The notes under the pieces: generated by a model
Database searches by the model: none
What the model saw: the letters and a program-made list of their open reading frames with translations, nothing else
What the model was told of the DNA's origin: nothing
Program-made: the position numbers and the translations under genes
Assembly (NCBI GenBank): GCA_964578535.1
Contig: CAZODI010000008.1
Coordinates: 32,073 to 96,072 of the forward strand
DNA length: 64,000 nt
Direction of reading: 5' to 3'
Origin: PHBD01 sp964578535
GTDB taxonomy: Bacteria > Desulfobacterota > Syntrophia > Syntrophales > PHBD01
Part shown: one piece after another, positions 25,573 through 33,412 of the stretch
Numbering within the stretch: the stretch's first letter is position 1
Layout: the number at the start of each line of letters is the position of its first letter

Positions 25573-26415
25573 ATGGTATCGGACCAGGCCATCGCACTGA
25601 TCGACAAGGTTGAGAAGGCCCTCACCGGCACGATCCACGACCGGTTCCTCCAGCCGGAGATTTTCCGGACCCTCGACAACCCCGACGCCTCCCGGAACGA
25701 GATCGAGGCCTTGCGGGGCAAGATCGGCGATGAAATCTCCCTCGCCCTCTTCAGCATCGCCAACTCGGTCTATCTCGGAACGCTCCGCCGGGGAGACGCC
25801 AAGACGTTTTTCGAAGTCGTCAACCGCCTCGGCCTCCACCACGTCAAGGCCCTGATTCTTACACTCGCCGTTCTTCACCACGGCCGCGGCGACGAGGAGC
25901 TGGAGCTCCTGTTCGCCCGTTCCTACGCCACGTCCGTCATGGCACAAATCCTGGCGGTCCAGATGGGATTCCGGGAGGAGGCGGTGCGAAAGGCGGAGTT
26001 GGGCGGGATGCTCCTGGAGATGGGTCGGAAGGGTCTTCTGGTCTACCGGAAAACGGTGGGAGACGAGGACGGAATCCTGAACAAGGACTTCATGGACGCC
26101 TACCACCCCTACCTCGGGGAGAGGCTTGCCGCATACTACGGGCTGCCGGCCTACGTCCGGTTCATGATCCGCACCCGCGCCCTGGTCCTCGATGATCGGG
26201 ACCTGACGCTGTCCTCCGTGGTCCGCATGGCCCACGAGGCGGTCCAGGCCAGCTTCTACCGGTACGGCGGTCGTCTAGTCCTGATGTGCACGACCCCCCG
26301 GCCGGCGACGGACACGAGCCGTACCCTCGAGGCGATCGTCGCCGACAAGTTCCGGGCCGTGGGCCTGGAGGACCGCCTCAATATCATCCGGATCCCCTCC
26401 ACCTCCGACCAATAA
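25573..26415 (+). CDS. HDOD-domain signalling protein
   Basis: 280 residues with an HDOD domain, the HD-related output-lacking module: ALFSIANSVYLGTLRRGDAKTF, VVNRLGLHHVKALILTLAV, SYATSVMAQILAVQMG, LGGMLLEMGRKGL and HPYLGERLAAYYGLP. No GGDEF, EAL or receiver domain is attached. HDOD proteins take part in signalling and motility control in delta-proteobacteria. Ribosome-binding site AAAGGAAC. A 287-base gap precedes it, with an AT-rich tract near 25500-25515 that could hold a promoter (only TATATT stands out). Confidence 0.82.
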   Translation: MVSDQAIALIDKVEKALTGTIHDRFLQPEIFRTLDNPDASRNEIEALRGKIGDEISLALFSIANSVYLGTLRRGDAKTFFEVVNRLGLHHVKALILTLAVLHHGRGDEELELLFARSYATSVMAQILAVQMGFREEAVRKAELGGMLLEMGRKGLLVYRKTVGDEDGILNKDFMDAYHPYLGERLAAYYGLPAYVRFMIRTRALVLDDRDLTLSSVVRMAHEAVQASFYRYGGRLVLMCTTPRPATDTSRTLEAIVADKFRAVGLEDRLNIIRIPSTSDQ

Positions 26416-26475
26416 CAGACAAGACAGGAGGAGAAGCCGGCGAACCATCTTCCGGAAGGCCGTCAGGGTGCGCGG

Positions 26476-28041
26476 CTACGCGAAGGCCTCCGTCTCAAAT
26501 CGTCGCAGGGCCATGTCCAGGGTTGCCCTGGCCCAGTTGAGCGGCGTGATCGGGGAGGGAAGCCAGTGGGACCGTCGTCCCATGATCACCGTGTTGATGC
26601 TTTCCGGGGGAAGCAGCGGATCAAGGACATCCCCGTTGGCCGCCAGGACGGACCCGCCGTCGAAGGATCCGGTCAACTGACCGAGAGCCCGCTTCAGGTG
26701 CACCATAGCCAGGAAACAGTCCTGATCCCTCCGTCTCCCGTCCCGAGCCGTCGAAGCCAGCTGCAGCCGGGCCAGTGCCAGGATGCTGTCGAAGAACCAC
26801 TGGGCCTCGGTCCCAGGGATCAGGCTCTCCCCACGCCTGAGAAAGGCGTCCCGGGAAGAGGCCTCCTCCGTTCCGCCCTCCCGCGGGATTTCCTTTCTCT
26901 TTCCCGGACGCCGGATCCAATAGTTTCCCGACTGGTAGCTGTCGTTCCGGTAGCGCAGGATCCCGGCGGGTCCCCGCAGGGTCTCCACAATGGCGACAGC
27001 CTGCCTGAGCTCCGTCTCCCGCAGCCCCTCCAGCGGCGACGGAACCAGGAGGAAAAGAAGCGCCGAATCGGCCGTCCGGAACCGGACGTCGTATGGATCG
27101 TAGTCCGGCGACTCCCCGCCCAGCGCAAGCTGGCGTCGGACGGTCCTAAGCCCGCGGACAATCAGCCGGTCCAGGGACTCTGCGCGCCAGGCATCTTTCC
27201 ACGGACGGCCGGAGGCATCTCGAAGCCGCCGGAAGCGGGCGCGGAATGCCTCGTCCCTGTTTCCATCCCGGGCATACAGCAGCCGTCTCCACGACTCCAT
27301 GGCACGCGTGACCAGCCCGATGCTCGAGGTGTTCCGCCGCTCCACTTCCTCCCAGGCCCCCGCGTCCTCACCGGAAGCAAAGCGGGTCCGCTCGAAGAAG
27401 GCGGGGAAGCGGAGCAGGACATCTCCCCGGTCTCTGTTCAGGTCCTCCGAAACGACCAGACCCTGGCGGACCGCGTCCGCCAGAGCAATCAGGAACAGGC
27501 CGTGGGCGTCATTCTGCCGGTGGTTCCACACCTGGGGCCGTCCTTCGTCATCAAGGACGTCGTCCGGGCCATGGGGGTGGACATCGAAGCGGATGCGGGG
27601 CACCCGCATGATATCGGAAGCCAGGCGTGGATGGGCGATGACGTCGTCGAACCGCCGGACTTGGGCCGGCGAGGCATAGTAGTCCCACAGCGCCAGGAGA
27701 AGACGCCTCGCGTCCCTTCGCGTTTCGGGGCGCTCCCGGAGGCTGAAAAAGACCCACACGGCATCACGGACCCAGACGGTGTCGTAGTGCGTCTCGTCCC
27801 GCTTCCCACCGGTCTTCCGGTCGGCAGCCCGGGCAAACCCCTCCGCTGTCAGGGGGATTTCCAGAGAAGGGGCCAGTTCCCGCCGGATCCCGCAGAGCGC
27901 CTCTTTCGTCAGGCGCCGGGAAACCCATGCCTCCACCCGCGGATTGAAGACGACGATGAACTCGCCCTCCGGCGCGTGCACCAGCCGGTGTACCGGCCCG
28001 CGGGCCAGGCGTGCCTTCAGCACCGCGGTAGACTTTTTCAT
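26476..28041 (-). CDS. GH15-like (alpha/alpha)-barrel protein
   Basis: 521 residues resembling the glucoamylase/phosphorylase-kinase-alpha family (GH15-like): YDTVWVRDAVWVFFSL, VWNHRQNDAHGLFLIALADA, PDYDPYDVRFRTADSALLFLL, GILRYRNDSYQSGNYWI and WFFDSILALARLQLA. That order (W-RD, W--RQND-HG, aromatic C-terminal barrel) fits a carbohydrate-binding six-hairpin barrel. No signal peptide, so cytosolic. The catalytic Glu pair cannot be assigned with confidence, so enzyme versus regulator is open. The start codon overlaps the stop of the small upstream gene (ATGA). Confidence 0.65.
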   Translation of the reverse strand: MKKSTAVLKARLARGPVHRLVHAPEGEFIVVFNPRVEAWVSRRLTKEALCGIRRELAPSLEIPLTAEGFARAADRKTGGKRDETHYDTVWVRDAVWVFFSLRERPETRRDARRLLLALWDYYASPAQVRRFDDVIAHPRLASDIMRVPRIRFDVHPHGPDDVLDDEGRPQVWNHRQNDAHGLFLIALADAVRQGLVVSEDLNRDRGDVLLRFPAFFERTRFASGEDAGAWEEVERRNTSSIGLVTRAMESWRRLLYARDGNRDEAFRARFRRLRDASGRPWKDAWRAESLDRLIVRGLRTVRRQLALGGESPDYDPYDVRFRTADSALLFLLVPSPLEGLRETELRQAVAIVETLRGPAGILRYRNDSYQSGNYWIRRPGKRKEIPREGGTEEASSRDAFLRRGESLIPGTEAQWFFDSILALARLQLASTARDGRRRDQDCFLAMVHLKRALGQLTGSFDGGSVLAANGDVLDPLLPPESINTVIMGRRSHWLPSPITPLNWARATLDMALRRFETEAFA

Positions 28042-28289
28042 GACGACTCCGCTTTTTTCCGCTCAGAGATCACCCGGTCGACCAGGTCGATGAAGTGGAA
28101 AATGTTGAGCCGCGCCTCCTCATGCTCGCCGCCGTCCACGCAGTCCGAATACTCGAAAAAGAATCGATCCACCAGTTCCCGGTGGGCATGGCTCGCCTCG
28201 ACGGACATCTGGATGCAGCCGCACATCAAGCCGTTGCAGACGTAGTCGGCGGCCTCCCGGATTTTCATCAGTTCCTCGACACTCATCAT
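28038..28289 (-). CDS. Small Cys-containing protein, unknown
   Basis: 83 residues starting MMSVEELMKIREAADYVCNG with C-x4-C-x-C (CNGLMCGC) and a second half rich in Asp/Glu/His (ELVDRFFFEYSDCVDGGEHEE), predicted all-helical. Not recognised. The frame is open upstream to 28463, but that part is Pro-rich and overlaps the SRPBCC gene, so the ATG at 28289 is preferred although its ribosome-binding site (GGGA) is weak. Translationally coupled to the GH15-like gene. Confidence 0.55.
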   Translation of the reverse strand: MMSVEELMKIREAADYVCNGLMCGCIQMSVEASHAHRELVDRFFFEYSDCVDGGEHEEARLNIFHFIDLVDRVISERKKAESS

Positions 28290-28417
28290 GATCGGTCCCG
28301 GAAGAAGAGTCGGCCCCGGAATGGAATTCCGAAACCGCACTTCACGATACCGCGCCTCCTCCGGCCCGTCAACCGGAGGAGGCGTCTTTCCCTCCCGGGG
28401 CAGGCGATCAGGAAGAC

Positions 28418-28936
28418 TCAGCGGGAGGATGCCGCTCTTTGCATCTTCCTTTTGAGCCTCCATTGGAGAAACCGGACCCAGGGGCTCCAGGCCGGCAGTT
28501 TCGCCTCGCCGTCGGCCAGCCTGCGGTCCGCACCGGCCAAGGCGTCCTCGAGCAGGGCGTCATGGAGCGGACCGATGAGGAACTGCCATCTCAACCAGCT
28601 TTTGAAGTCGCACTCGGCATCCACTACATGGCGGAGCACCACGTGGTCCTTCCTGGGAATGACCTCGAAGAAGTGGCGGCCGTCCAGGCCCGCCACCGCT
28701 CCCACCCCGCTGAAGCGGAACTCGACCCGCCTCCCCGGGACGTATTCCGAGACGGAATACCGGATCGGGCCATGCCCGCCCGAAGCGCCCACGGCCAGGG
28801 GACCGTCAAACTGCATGGCCGGCCAGCGGTGGCGGGGCCAGAGAAAATCGTCCCGGCCGGACAGGCCGTCAATGGCTCCCCCCGCTTCCGCGGGCTCCAC
28901 GTTCATGCTCCGTTCGTGAATGTTCAGGACCTTCAT
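28418..28936 (-). CDS. SRPBCC/polyketide-cyclase-like protein
   Basis: 172 residues with a Bet v1/START-like lipid- or ligand-binding fold: FLWPRHRWPAMQFDGPLAVG, GPIRYSVSEYVPGRRVEFRF, GRHFFEVIP and VVLRHVVDAECDF, then a long helix with a basic C-terminus. Cytosolic. Start: ATG after AGGAGGAAACC, overlapping the TetR stop by four bases (ATGA). It is therefore the co-transcribed target of the TetR regulator and may bind the inducer-type small hydrophobic compound (inference). Confidence 0.78.
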   Translation of the reverse strand: MKVLNIHERSMNVEPAEAGGAIDGLSGRDDFLWPRHRWPAMQFDGPLAVGASGGHGPIRYSVSEYVPGRRVEFRFSGVGAVAGLDGRHFFEVIPRKDHVVLRHVVDAECDFKSWLRWQFLIGPLHDALLEDALAGADRRLADGEAKLPAWSPWVRFLQWRLKRKMQRAASSR

Positions 28937-29514
28937 GGTTTCCTCCTCATGATGAATTCACAGGTTTCCCGGATCAGGGCATGAACCGCCGGCGCGGGCA
29001 GGCGGCCCTCTTCCAGGGGACGGCGCACCGCCGCCAGGGGGACGTCGATAAGCGCGAAAACGGATCGCCGGATGCAGGCCTTCTCAGGCGATCCGAAGAA
29101 GCGAAGCGAGAAGGCCGCCATGGCCGACCGGAGATCCCCCTCCAGCTTCTCGGCCCGACGGCGGATTTCCTGGGGCCAGGGTCCCGCAACCAGTTCCTCC
29201 CTCCGATACAGGAGCAACACCCTTGCCTCCCTTGGATGGCGCCGGACCCAGCGGGGGGTGAAGAGCGCCGCGTTCACGGCGTCATCCTTTTCCAAGAGGG
29301 CAATGAAGCCTTCCTGGAACGATTCGGCCAGGTGCATCCATGCCTCCGCCAGGATGCGTTCCCGGGACTGGAACCGATGGTACACGGAACCCACGGGCGC
29401 CCCGATCCACGCCGCAATGGCGGCGATGGTCACGGCCTTCGGCCCCCCCTCGGCGATCAGTGCGAGGGCGGCATCGGCAAACTGCTCGTTCGTAAAGTGT
29501 GCTCTGCGTCCCAT
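28933..29514 (-). CDS. TetR-family repressor
   Basis: 193 residues: N-terminal TetR helix-turn-helix (FADAALALIAEGGPKAVTIA, AIAAWIGAPVGSVYHRFQSR) and an all-helical ligand-binding C-terminus. Its promoter contains an 18-bp palindrome, so autorepression is likely. The -10 box ends seven bases before the ATG, which predicts a leaderless or nearly leaderless mRNA. It is coupled to the SRPBCC gene and possibly to the two genes beyond. Confidence 0.9.
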   Translation of the reverse strand: MGRRAHFTNEQFADAALALIAEGGPKAVTIAAIAAWIGAPVGSVYHRFQSRERILAEAWMHLAESFQEGFIALLEKDDAVNAALFTPRWVRRHPREARVLLLYRREELVAGPWPQEIRRRAEKLEGDLRSAMAAFSLRFFGSPEKACIRRSVFALIDVPLAAVRRPLEEGRLPAPAVHALIRETCEFIMRRKP

Positions 29515-29520
29515 GGGCGT

Positions 29521-29549
29521 TTATTAGAATGTGTATTCTAAAATGTCAA
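29521..29549 (-). promoter_or_regulatory. Promoter with TetR operator
   Basis: Minus strand: perfect -35 TTGACA (29549-29544), 17 nt spacer, -10 TAATAA (29526-29521). The perfect inverted repeat TTAGAAT-N4-ATTCTAA (29524-29541) covers spacer and -10, as for a steric repressor site. The predicted +1 coincides with the A of the TetR ATG at 29514. Confidence 0.75.
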
Positions 29550-29609
29550 ACGTTATTTTATATACTTATGGAAATATATAATGGTCGTAATGATCATCCT
29601 GTTGCCCAT

Positions 29610-29651
29610 AAAAAAACAGGGCCGCTTTTTCATGCTGCTTTGAAAAAACGG
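29610..29651 (-). terminator. Probable intrinsic terminator behind the Yip1 gene
   Basis: On the minus strand an 11-bp stem (arms 29651-29641 and 29632-29622, with one G-U pair) with an 8-base loop is followed, 5 nt later, by seven T (29616-29610). It lies about 60 bases past the stop of the Yip1-family gene. Confidence 0.5.
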
Positions 29652-29670
29652 ACCTGTTTTCTGTCTTCCG

Positions 29671-29696
29671 GGGGGACAGGCCTGAAACCTGTCCCC
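29671..29696. repeat. GC palindrome of the dispersed family
   Basis: GGGGACAGG, a 7-base centre CCTGAAA, then CCTGTCCCC: a perfect 9-bp stem. The arms and TGAAA-like centre resemble the palindromes at 34138 and 62685. It sits 17 bases beyond the 3' end of the Yip1 gene. Confidence 0.7.
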
Positions 29697-29712
29697 TTGT
29701 CTCAGCCCTGGA

Positions 29713-30525
29713 TCAGCGCGACTCCCGCTGCTGCTTTTCCATGGCCTTGCGCATCTCCTCCATGGCCTTCTGCATCTCTTTGGCCTGCTCCGCGGTCATC
29801 CCAGGCTGGGGTCCCGGCTGGCCTCCCGGCTGCGGCTCGCGGGCGGATTGCTCGGCGGCCTGCTGGGCGGCCCGGGCCGCCTCTTCCGCCTGCTTCTGCA
29901 GTTTTTCGGCCTGCTCCATGTACTTCTTCTGCATGACCTCCGCTTCCTTCTGCAGCCGCTCCGTCTCGACGAGCGCCTTCCTGGCGGCGTACTGGCCTGA
30001 GAGGCTCATCACGGCCAGGACGATGGCAATGATGCCGAACACCGTCCAGGCCTTTCGGGCGGGAATCCCGTGTGTCTCCACGCTGGCGATGACGTAGTAG
30101 TAGCAGGCGATCCCCAGGGAGAGGAGGGATCCGGCATAGGGAATCAGGTTCAGGACCGTCATGATGGGAGAGAGGGCCGAGACGTAGGCCACGCATCGGT
30201 ATGAGGTCTCGTAGGGCTCCTCGGAACCCATGAGCTTCCAGATGGCGAACAGGATGGCCGCGGCGACGAACCCCATGACGGCGATGGCGATGGGAATCAT
30301 CACGATGGAGCCCAGCGCCATGCCGATGCTCGCCTTGAACTGCAGTCCCAGGAAACTGAACACGGCATGCAGAAGCCCGCTGACGACGCCCATGGCAACC
30401 ATGAAAATCAGGGGTTCGACATACCCTCCCGTTTTGGGCATCTCCCGGAAAAAGGCCGCGGGAGACATGACGACCTTCAGGGCCGTCTGGGGGATCTCCG
30501 CTACGTTGATGTTCTGGTCTGCCAT
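29713..30525 (-). CDS. Yip1-family membrane protein with charged coiled-coil tail
   Basis: 270 residues: cytosolic N-terminus, five hydrophobic helices between about 38 and 180 in a Yip1-domain arrangement (MSPAAFFREMPKTGGYVEPL, then GLLHAVFSF, LIPYAGSLLSLGIACYYYV), and a long Glu/Lys/Gln-rich C-terminal coiled coil (LQKEAEVMQKKYMEQAEKL). Role unknown in bacteria. Start: ATG with AGGAGG 5 nt upstream. A 60-base gap separates it from the lactamase-fold gene upstream. Confidence 0.78.
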   Translation of the reverse strand: MADQNINVAEIPQTALKVVMSPAAFFREMPKTGGYVEPLIFMVAMGVVSGLLHAVFSFLGLQFKASIGMALGSIVMIPIAIAVMGFVAAAILFAIWKLMGSEEPYETSYRCVAYVSALSPIMTVLNLIPYAGSLLSLGIACYYYVIASVETHGIPARKAWTVFGIIAIVLAVMSLSGQYAARKALVETERLQKEAEVMQKKYMEQAEKLQKQAEEAARAAQQAAEQSAREPQPGGQPGPQPGMTAEQAKEMQKAMEEMRKAMEKQQRESR

Positions 30526-30584
30526 TCCATCCTCCTATTCAATGATGTCAAGACTGCTCTGTCCGGGCCATCCGACCCTTCGTT

Positions 30585-31322
30585 TCAACTCATCTTCCGG
30601 ATCCGAACCTCGATATCCTTTTCATTTTTCAGCAGATCCTTCAGCCTGCCCGTTGCCGTGCCTCCAAAATGGTAGGGATACAGAACGCGCGGCCGGAACG
30701 CCTTTGCGGCATCCGCCACCATCTCCGGCGTCATTGTGTAGGGCAGGTTCATCGGCAGAAAGGCGATGTCGATGCCCTTGAGCGCCTTCATTTCGGGCGT
30801 GTTTTCCGTATCGCCGGCGATGTAGATCCGCTTGCCGCCGCAGGTAACGATATACCCGTTTCCGACGCCCTTCGGGTGATACGGGACTCCGAAACTTCGC
30901 ATGTGAACGAGGTTGTACGCCGGGACCGCCTCGATCCTGAATCCTCCGGCCTCCCGGACGTCGCCGTTGTTCATGACGATGCTTCCCTTGAGCTGCCGGC
31001 CGGCCGTCCCGTTGGCCACGACGACCGTCGCGGCCTTGCCGATGAGGCCGACGGCCTTGAGGTCCAAGTGGTCGGAGTGCTCATGGGTGACGAGGATCAG
31101 GTCCGCCTTCGGCAGTTTGCCGTAGTCGGCATACTGGCTGACCGGGTCCACGTGGATTACTTTGCCGCCGACGGACATCATCAGGGTTCCGTGGCCGATG
31201 AACGTGATGGTCAGGTCACCTTCCGGGGTGGGGAAAACATCGGTCTCAAAGGCCTGCCCCGCACCGGCAGCCATGGCCATGGAAATCAGCATGCCCGCAC
31301 AGAAGATGGAAATTCTTCCCAT
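30585..31322 (-). CDS. Exported UPF0173-like metal-dependent hydrolase
   Basis: 245 residues with a signal peptide (MGRISIFCAGMLISMAMAAG, cleavage near GQAFE), then a metallo-beta-lactamase fold: FIGHGTLMMSVGGKVIHVDP, THEHSDHLDLKAV (metal motif), NNGDVREAGGFRIEAVPAYN, YIAGDTENTPEM and YPYHFGG. Closest to the UPF0173/UlaG-like group; substrate unknown and periplasmic location inferred. Ribosome-binding site AAGGAGGT, 4 nt from ATG. Not related in sequence order to the other lactamase-fold gene at 24125. Confidence 0.85.
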   Translation of the reverse strand: MGRISIFCAGMLISMAMAAGAGQAFETDVFPTPEGDLTITFIGHGTLMMSVGGKVIHVDPVSQYADYGKLPKADLILVTHEHSDHLDLKAVGLIGKAATVVVANGTAGRQLKGSIVMNNGDVREAGGFRIEAVPAYNLVHMRSFGVPYHPKGVGNGYIVTCGGKRIYIAGDTENTPEMKALKGIDIAFLPMNLPYTMTPEMVADAAKAFRPRVLYPYHFGGTATGRLKDLLKNEKDIEVRIRKMS

Positions 31323-31419
31323 AACGACCTCCTTGTCCGGACGGGACCGCGGCGGATGCCCGTGCGCGGTCCGTCCCGATGCGCTCGGGAATGGAACCAG
31401 CCGAATCGTCTATATGTCT

Positions 31420-32226
31420 TCAGCGCCCTTTGAAATCCGGGGGCCGCTTCTCGAAGAAGGCGGTGACGGCTTCGATCAGGTCCTCCGACGGGACAACGGC
31501 GGCGTTCTTCTGGGCCACATACCGGAGTCCCGGGTAAATACCCTGATCGCGGCTGTAGAGGATCACGTCCTTGGTGCCCTGCACGGCCAGGGGGGCGCAG
31601 CCGGCGATCTCGGCGGCCAGTTTCCCTGCCTCCCGGTACAGGGCGTCCCTGTCTTCGCAGACCCGGGTGAGGAATCCCATCTTCAGGGCCTCCTCGGCGC
31701 CGAAATCCCGGCCCGACAGCGCCAGTTCCCGGAACCAGCCGTGCCCGACGATGTGGGGCATGCGCTGCAGCGTACCCACGTCGGCGATGAAGGCGACACG
31801 GGTCTCCCGGATGCTGAAGACGGCGTCCCGGGTTCCGTAACGCACGTCGGCGGCACAGACGAAATCCACCCCGCCGCCGATGCAGTGTCCATGAATGGCG
31901 GCGATGACCGGCTTTCTGCACAGCTCGACGGCATTGATTCCCTCCTGCGCATCGAGAATCATCCCGCGGAATTTTTCCCGTGTGCCGGTGCTGGGATCCG
32001 CGCAGGCGCCCCCCAGCTCGGCCAGGTCGGTCCCGGCGGTGAAGCTCTTGCCCTCGGCGCGGATCACGACGACCCGAACGTTCGGATCCTGGTCGAAACG
32101 GGTGAACAGTTCCTTCAGGCCGAGGTAAAAGGCGAACCCCATGGCGTTTCGCTTCTCCGGGCGATTCAGCACCAGCCAGGCGATGTGGCCGTCCATCTCC
32201 ACCTTGAAAATATCGTCAACAGACAT
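31420..32226 (-). CDS. Enoyl-CoA hydratase/isomerase, dienoyl-CoA isomerase type
   Basis: 268-residue crotonase. HGHCIGGGVDFVCAADVRY carries the oxyanion glycines and the Asp characteristic of delta3,5-delta2,4-dienoyl-CoA isomerase (ECH1). The further acidic residues are also kept: Glu in FSIRETRVAF and Asp in IADVGTLQRMP. This trio distinguishes ECH1-type isomerases from plain hydratases. A role in beta-oxidation of unsaturated or aromatic-derived acyl-CoA is likely. Ribosome-binding site GAAGGAGG. C-terminal FFEKRPPDFKGR is the usual crotonase tail. Confidence 0.88.
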   Translation of the reverse strand: MSVDDIFKVEMDGHIAWLVLNRPEKRNAMGFAFYLGLKELFTRFDQDPNVRVVVIRAEGKSFTAGTDLAELGGACADPSTGTREKFRGMILDAQEGINAVELCRKPVIAAIHGHCIGGGVDFVCAADVRYGTRDAVFSIRETRVAFIADVGTLQRMPHIVGHGWFRELALSGRDFGAEEALKMGFLTRVCEDRDALYREAGKLAAEIAGCAPLAVQGTKDVILYSRDQGIYPGLRYVAQKNAAVVPSEDLIEAVTAFFEKRPPDFKGR

Positions 32227-32676
32227 ACATCCTCCTTCCTGGAAAACGCGGCAGCCCCGACTCCGGGGCCTGCCTTTGATTGACTGCCGGGAGCACCGTC
32301 GTGGATCGGCCGGCGCTCCTTTCCATGGCGCGCATCATATGCCAATCCCAAGAGCCGCTCAATCATCTTTTTGCAAGACCTGCAACGGGTGTTCGCCAAC
32401 AGTCGCGGTGTATACTTTGTGCACATCCGTGGAACCCGGATTGTGTATTTTTTACCCTGTTGATCACCCATGCATCGCGTTGCCGCTTCCCGTCGGTTTA
32501 ACAGAATGCAAGTGATATCAGTCGATTGCATAGTGCCGGTGCGGCACTGGCATACGGATTGCATTTTTCATAAAACAGGTTCAAGCTTTGGGGCAGGAAT
32601 GCGCCCGAATACAGAGAGTCCCGCCGTCGAATCATCCTGATCGGGGCGGCGGGGTCATTCCGGAAGGAGAAAAAAC
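32227..32676. other. Divergent intergenic region with sigma-54 promoter
   Basis: 450 bases between leftward crotonase and rightward lipoprotein genes. It holds the sigma-54 promoter at 32548, an inverted repeat AGTGCCG/CGGCACT (32532-32548) touching it, and an ATGCAA/TTGCAT pair 14 bases apart just upstream (about 32506-32531), possible activator sites. The left half is AT-richer than average and probably contains the crotonase promoter, which I could not place. No small gene is convincing. Confidence 0.55.
32548..32563 (+). promoter_or_regulatory. Sigma-54 promoter of the lipoprotein gene
   Basis: TGGCATACGGATTGCA has GG and GC separated by exactly ten bases (32549-32550 and 32561-32562), with the flanking bases of the -24/-12 consensus. 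Start expected near 32574, about 100 nt before the ATG. RpoN itself is encoded at 46162. Confidence 0.68.
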
Positions 32677-33303
32677 ATGAAGCCAGATCGTTCGGCATCG
32701 ACTGTCAGGCAGGGATGGAAGCGGCGGTTCTCGAGGACCGGTTTCACACTGGCGGTCCTTCTTTCGGTTCTCGCCCTGTCCGCCTGCTACCATCAGGCAC
32801 CCTATCGCGAGGTCTCGCCGGCTGCTCCAGAAGACACAGTCGCGGCCCAGAAGACGCCCCCCCTCACCCAGGTCTATTTCTATCCGAAAGAGGGCCAGAC
32901 AGAGGAGCAGCAGTCCCGCGACCATTACGAATGCTACAACTGGGCGGTGAAGCAGACTGCGTTCGACCCGGGACGCTCGTCCATTCCCATTGAGCAGCGC
33001 ATCCAGGTGGTCCCGCTGCCTCCGCCGGGATTTGAGACCATCCGCATGGCCATTGCGGGGGCGGTTCTGGGTGCCCTGATCGGCGGCCACCGGCATGCCG
33101 GCGGAGGAGCCCTGATCGGCGCGGCTGGTGGTGCCTTCGCCGGGGCGATGTCCGAGGCGGCCCGGCAGGAGCAGCTCCGGCAGATCGAGGAGGCCCATGC
33201 CCGCGATCGCCAGGCGCAAAACTCGCAGATCAGGGAACAGGAGCTCCGCTTCCGGCGTGCGATGTCCGCCTGCCTGGAAGGGCGGGGTTATACGGTCCAA
33301 TAG
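32677..33303 (+). CDS. Glycine-zipper lipoprotein with C-terminal repeat domain
   Basis: 208 residues. Lipoprotein signal with lipobox LALSAC after a hydrophobic stretch (TGFTLAVLLSVLALSAC). A conserved segment VYFYPKEGQTEEQQSRDHYEC-type (about 66-95) follows, then a glycine zipper IAGAVLGALIGG and GALIGAAGGAFAGA at 124-155. A C-terminal RRAMSACLEGRGYTVQ ends it. The YP-GQ-QQ and RGYTV blocks recur in the next gene. Probably outer-membrane attached. Expressed from the sigma-54 promoter upstream; ribosome-binding site GAAGGAG. Confidence 0.8.
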   Translation: MKPDRSASTVRQGWKRRFSRTGFTLAVLLSVLALSACYHQAPYREVSPAAPEDTVAAQKTPPLTQVYFYPKEGQTEEQQSRDHYECYNWAVKQTAFDPGRSSIPIEQRIQVVPLPPPGFETIRMAIAGAVLGALIGGHRHAGGGALIGAAGGAFAGAMSEAARQEQLRQIEEAHARDRQAQNSQIREQELRFRRAMSACLEGRGYTVQ

Positions 33304-33412
33304 GGGCATCGCGCAGATCGGGCCCCTCGTCTTTTATCCGGAGGCGGAGAACCGGATGTGCAGTCCGTGCCCCTGCTTCCGTTTGCCCCGTAGCGGGCTG
33401 GAGGGAATCGCC

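Noticed and set aside
30526..30560. TTGACA upstream of the Yip1 gene
   Set aside because: No -10 at 16-18 nt; the spacing would place the -10 box inside the start of the gene.
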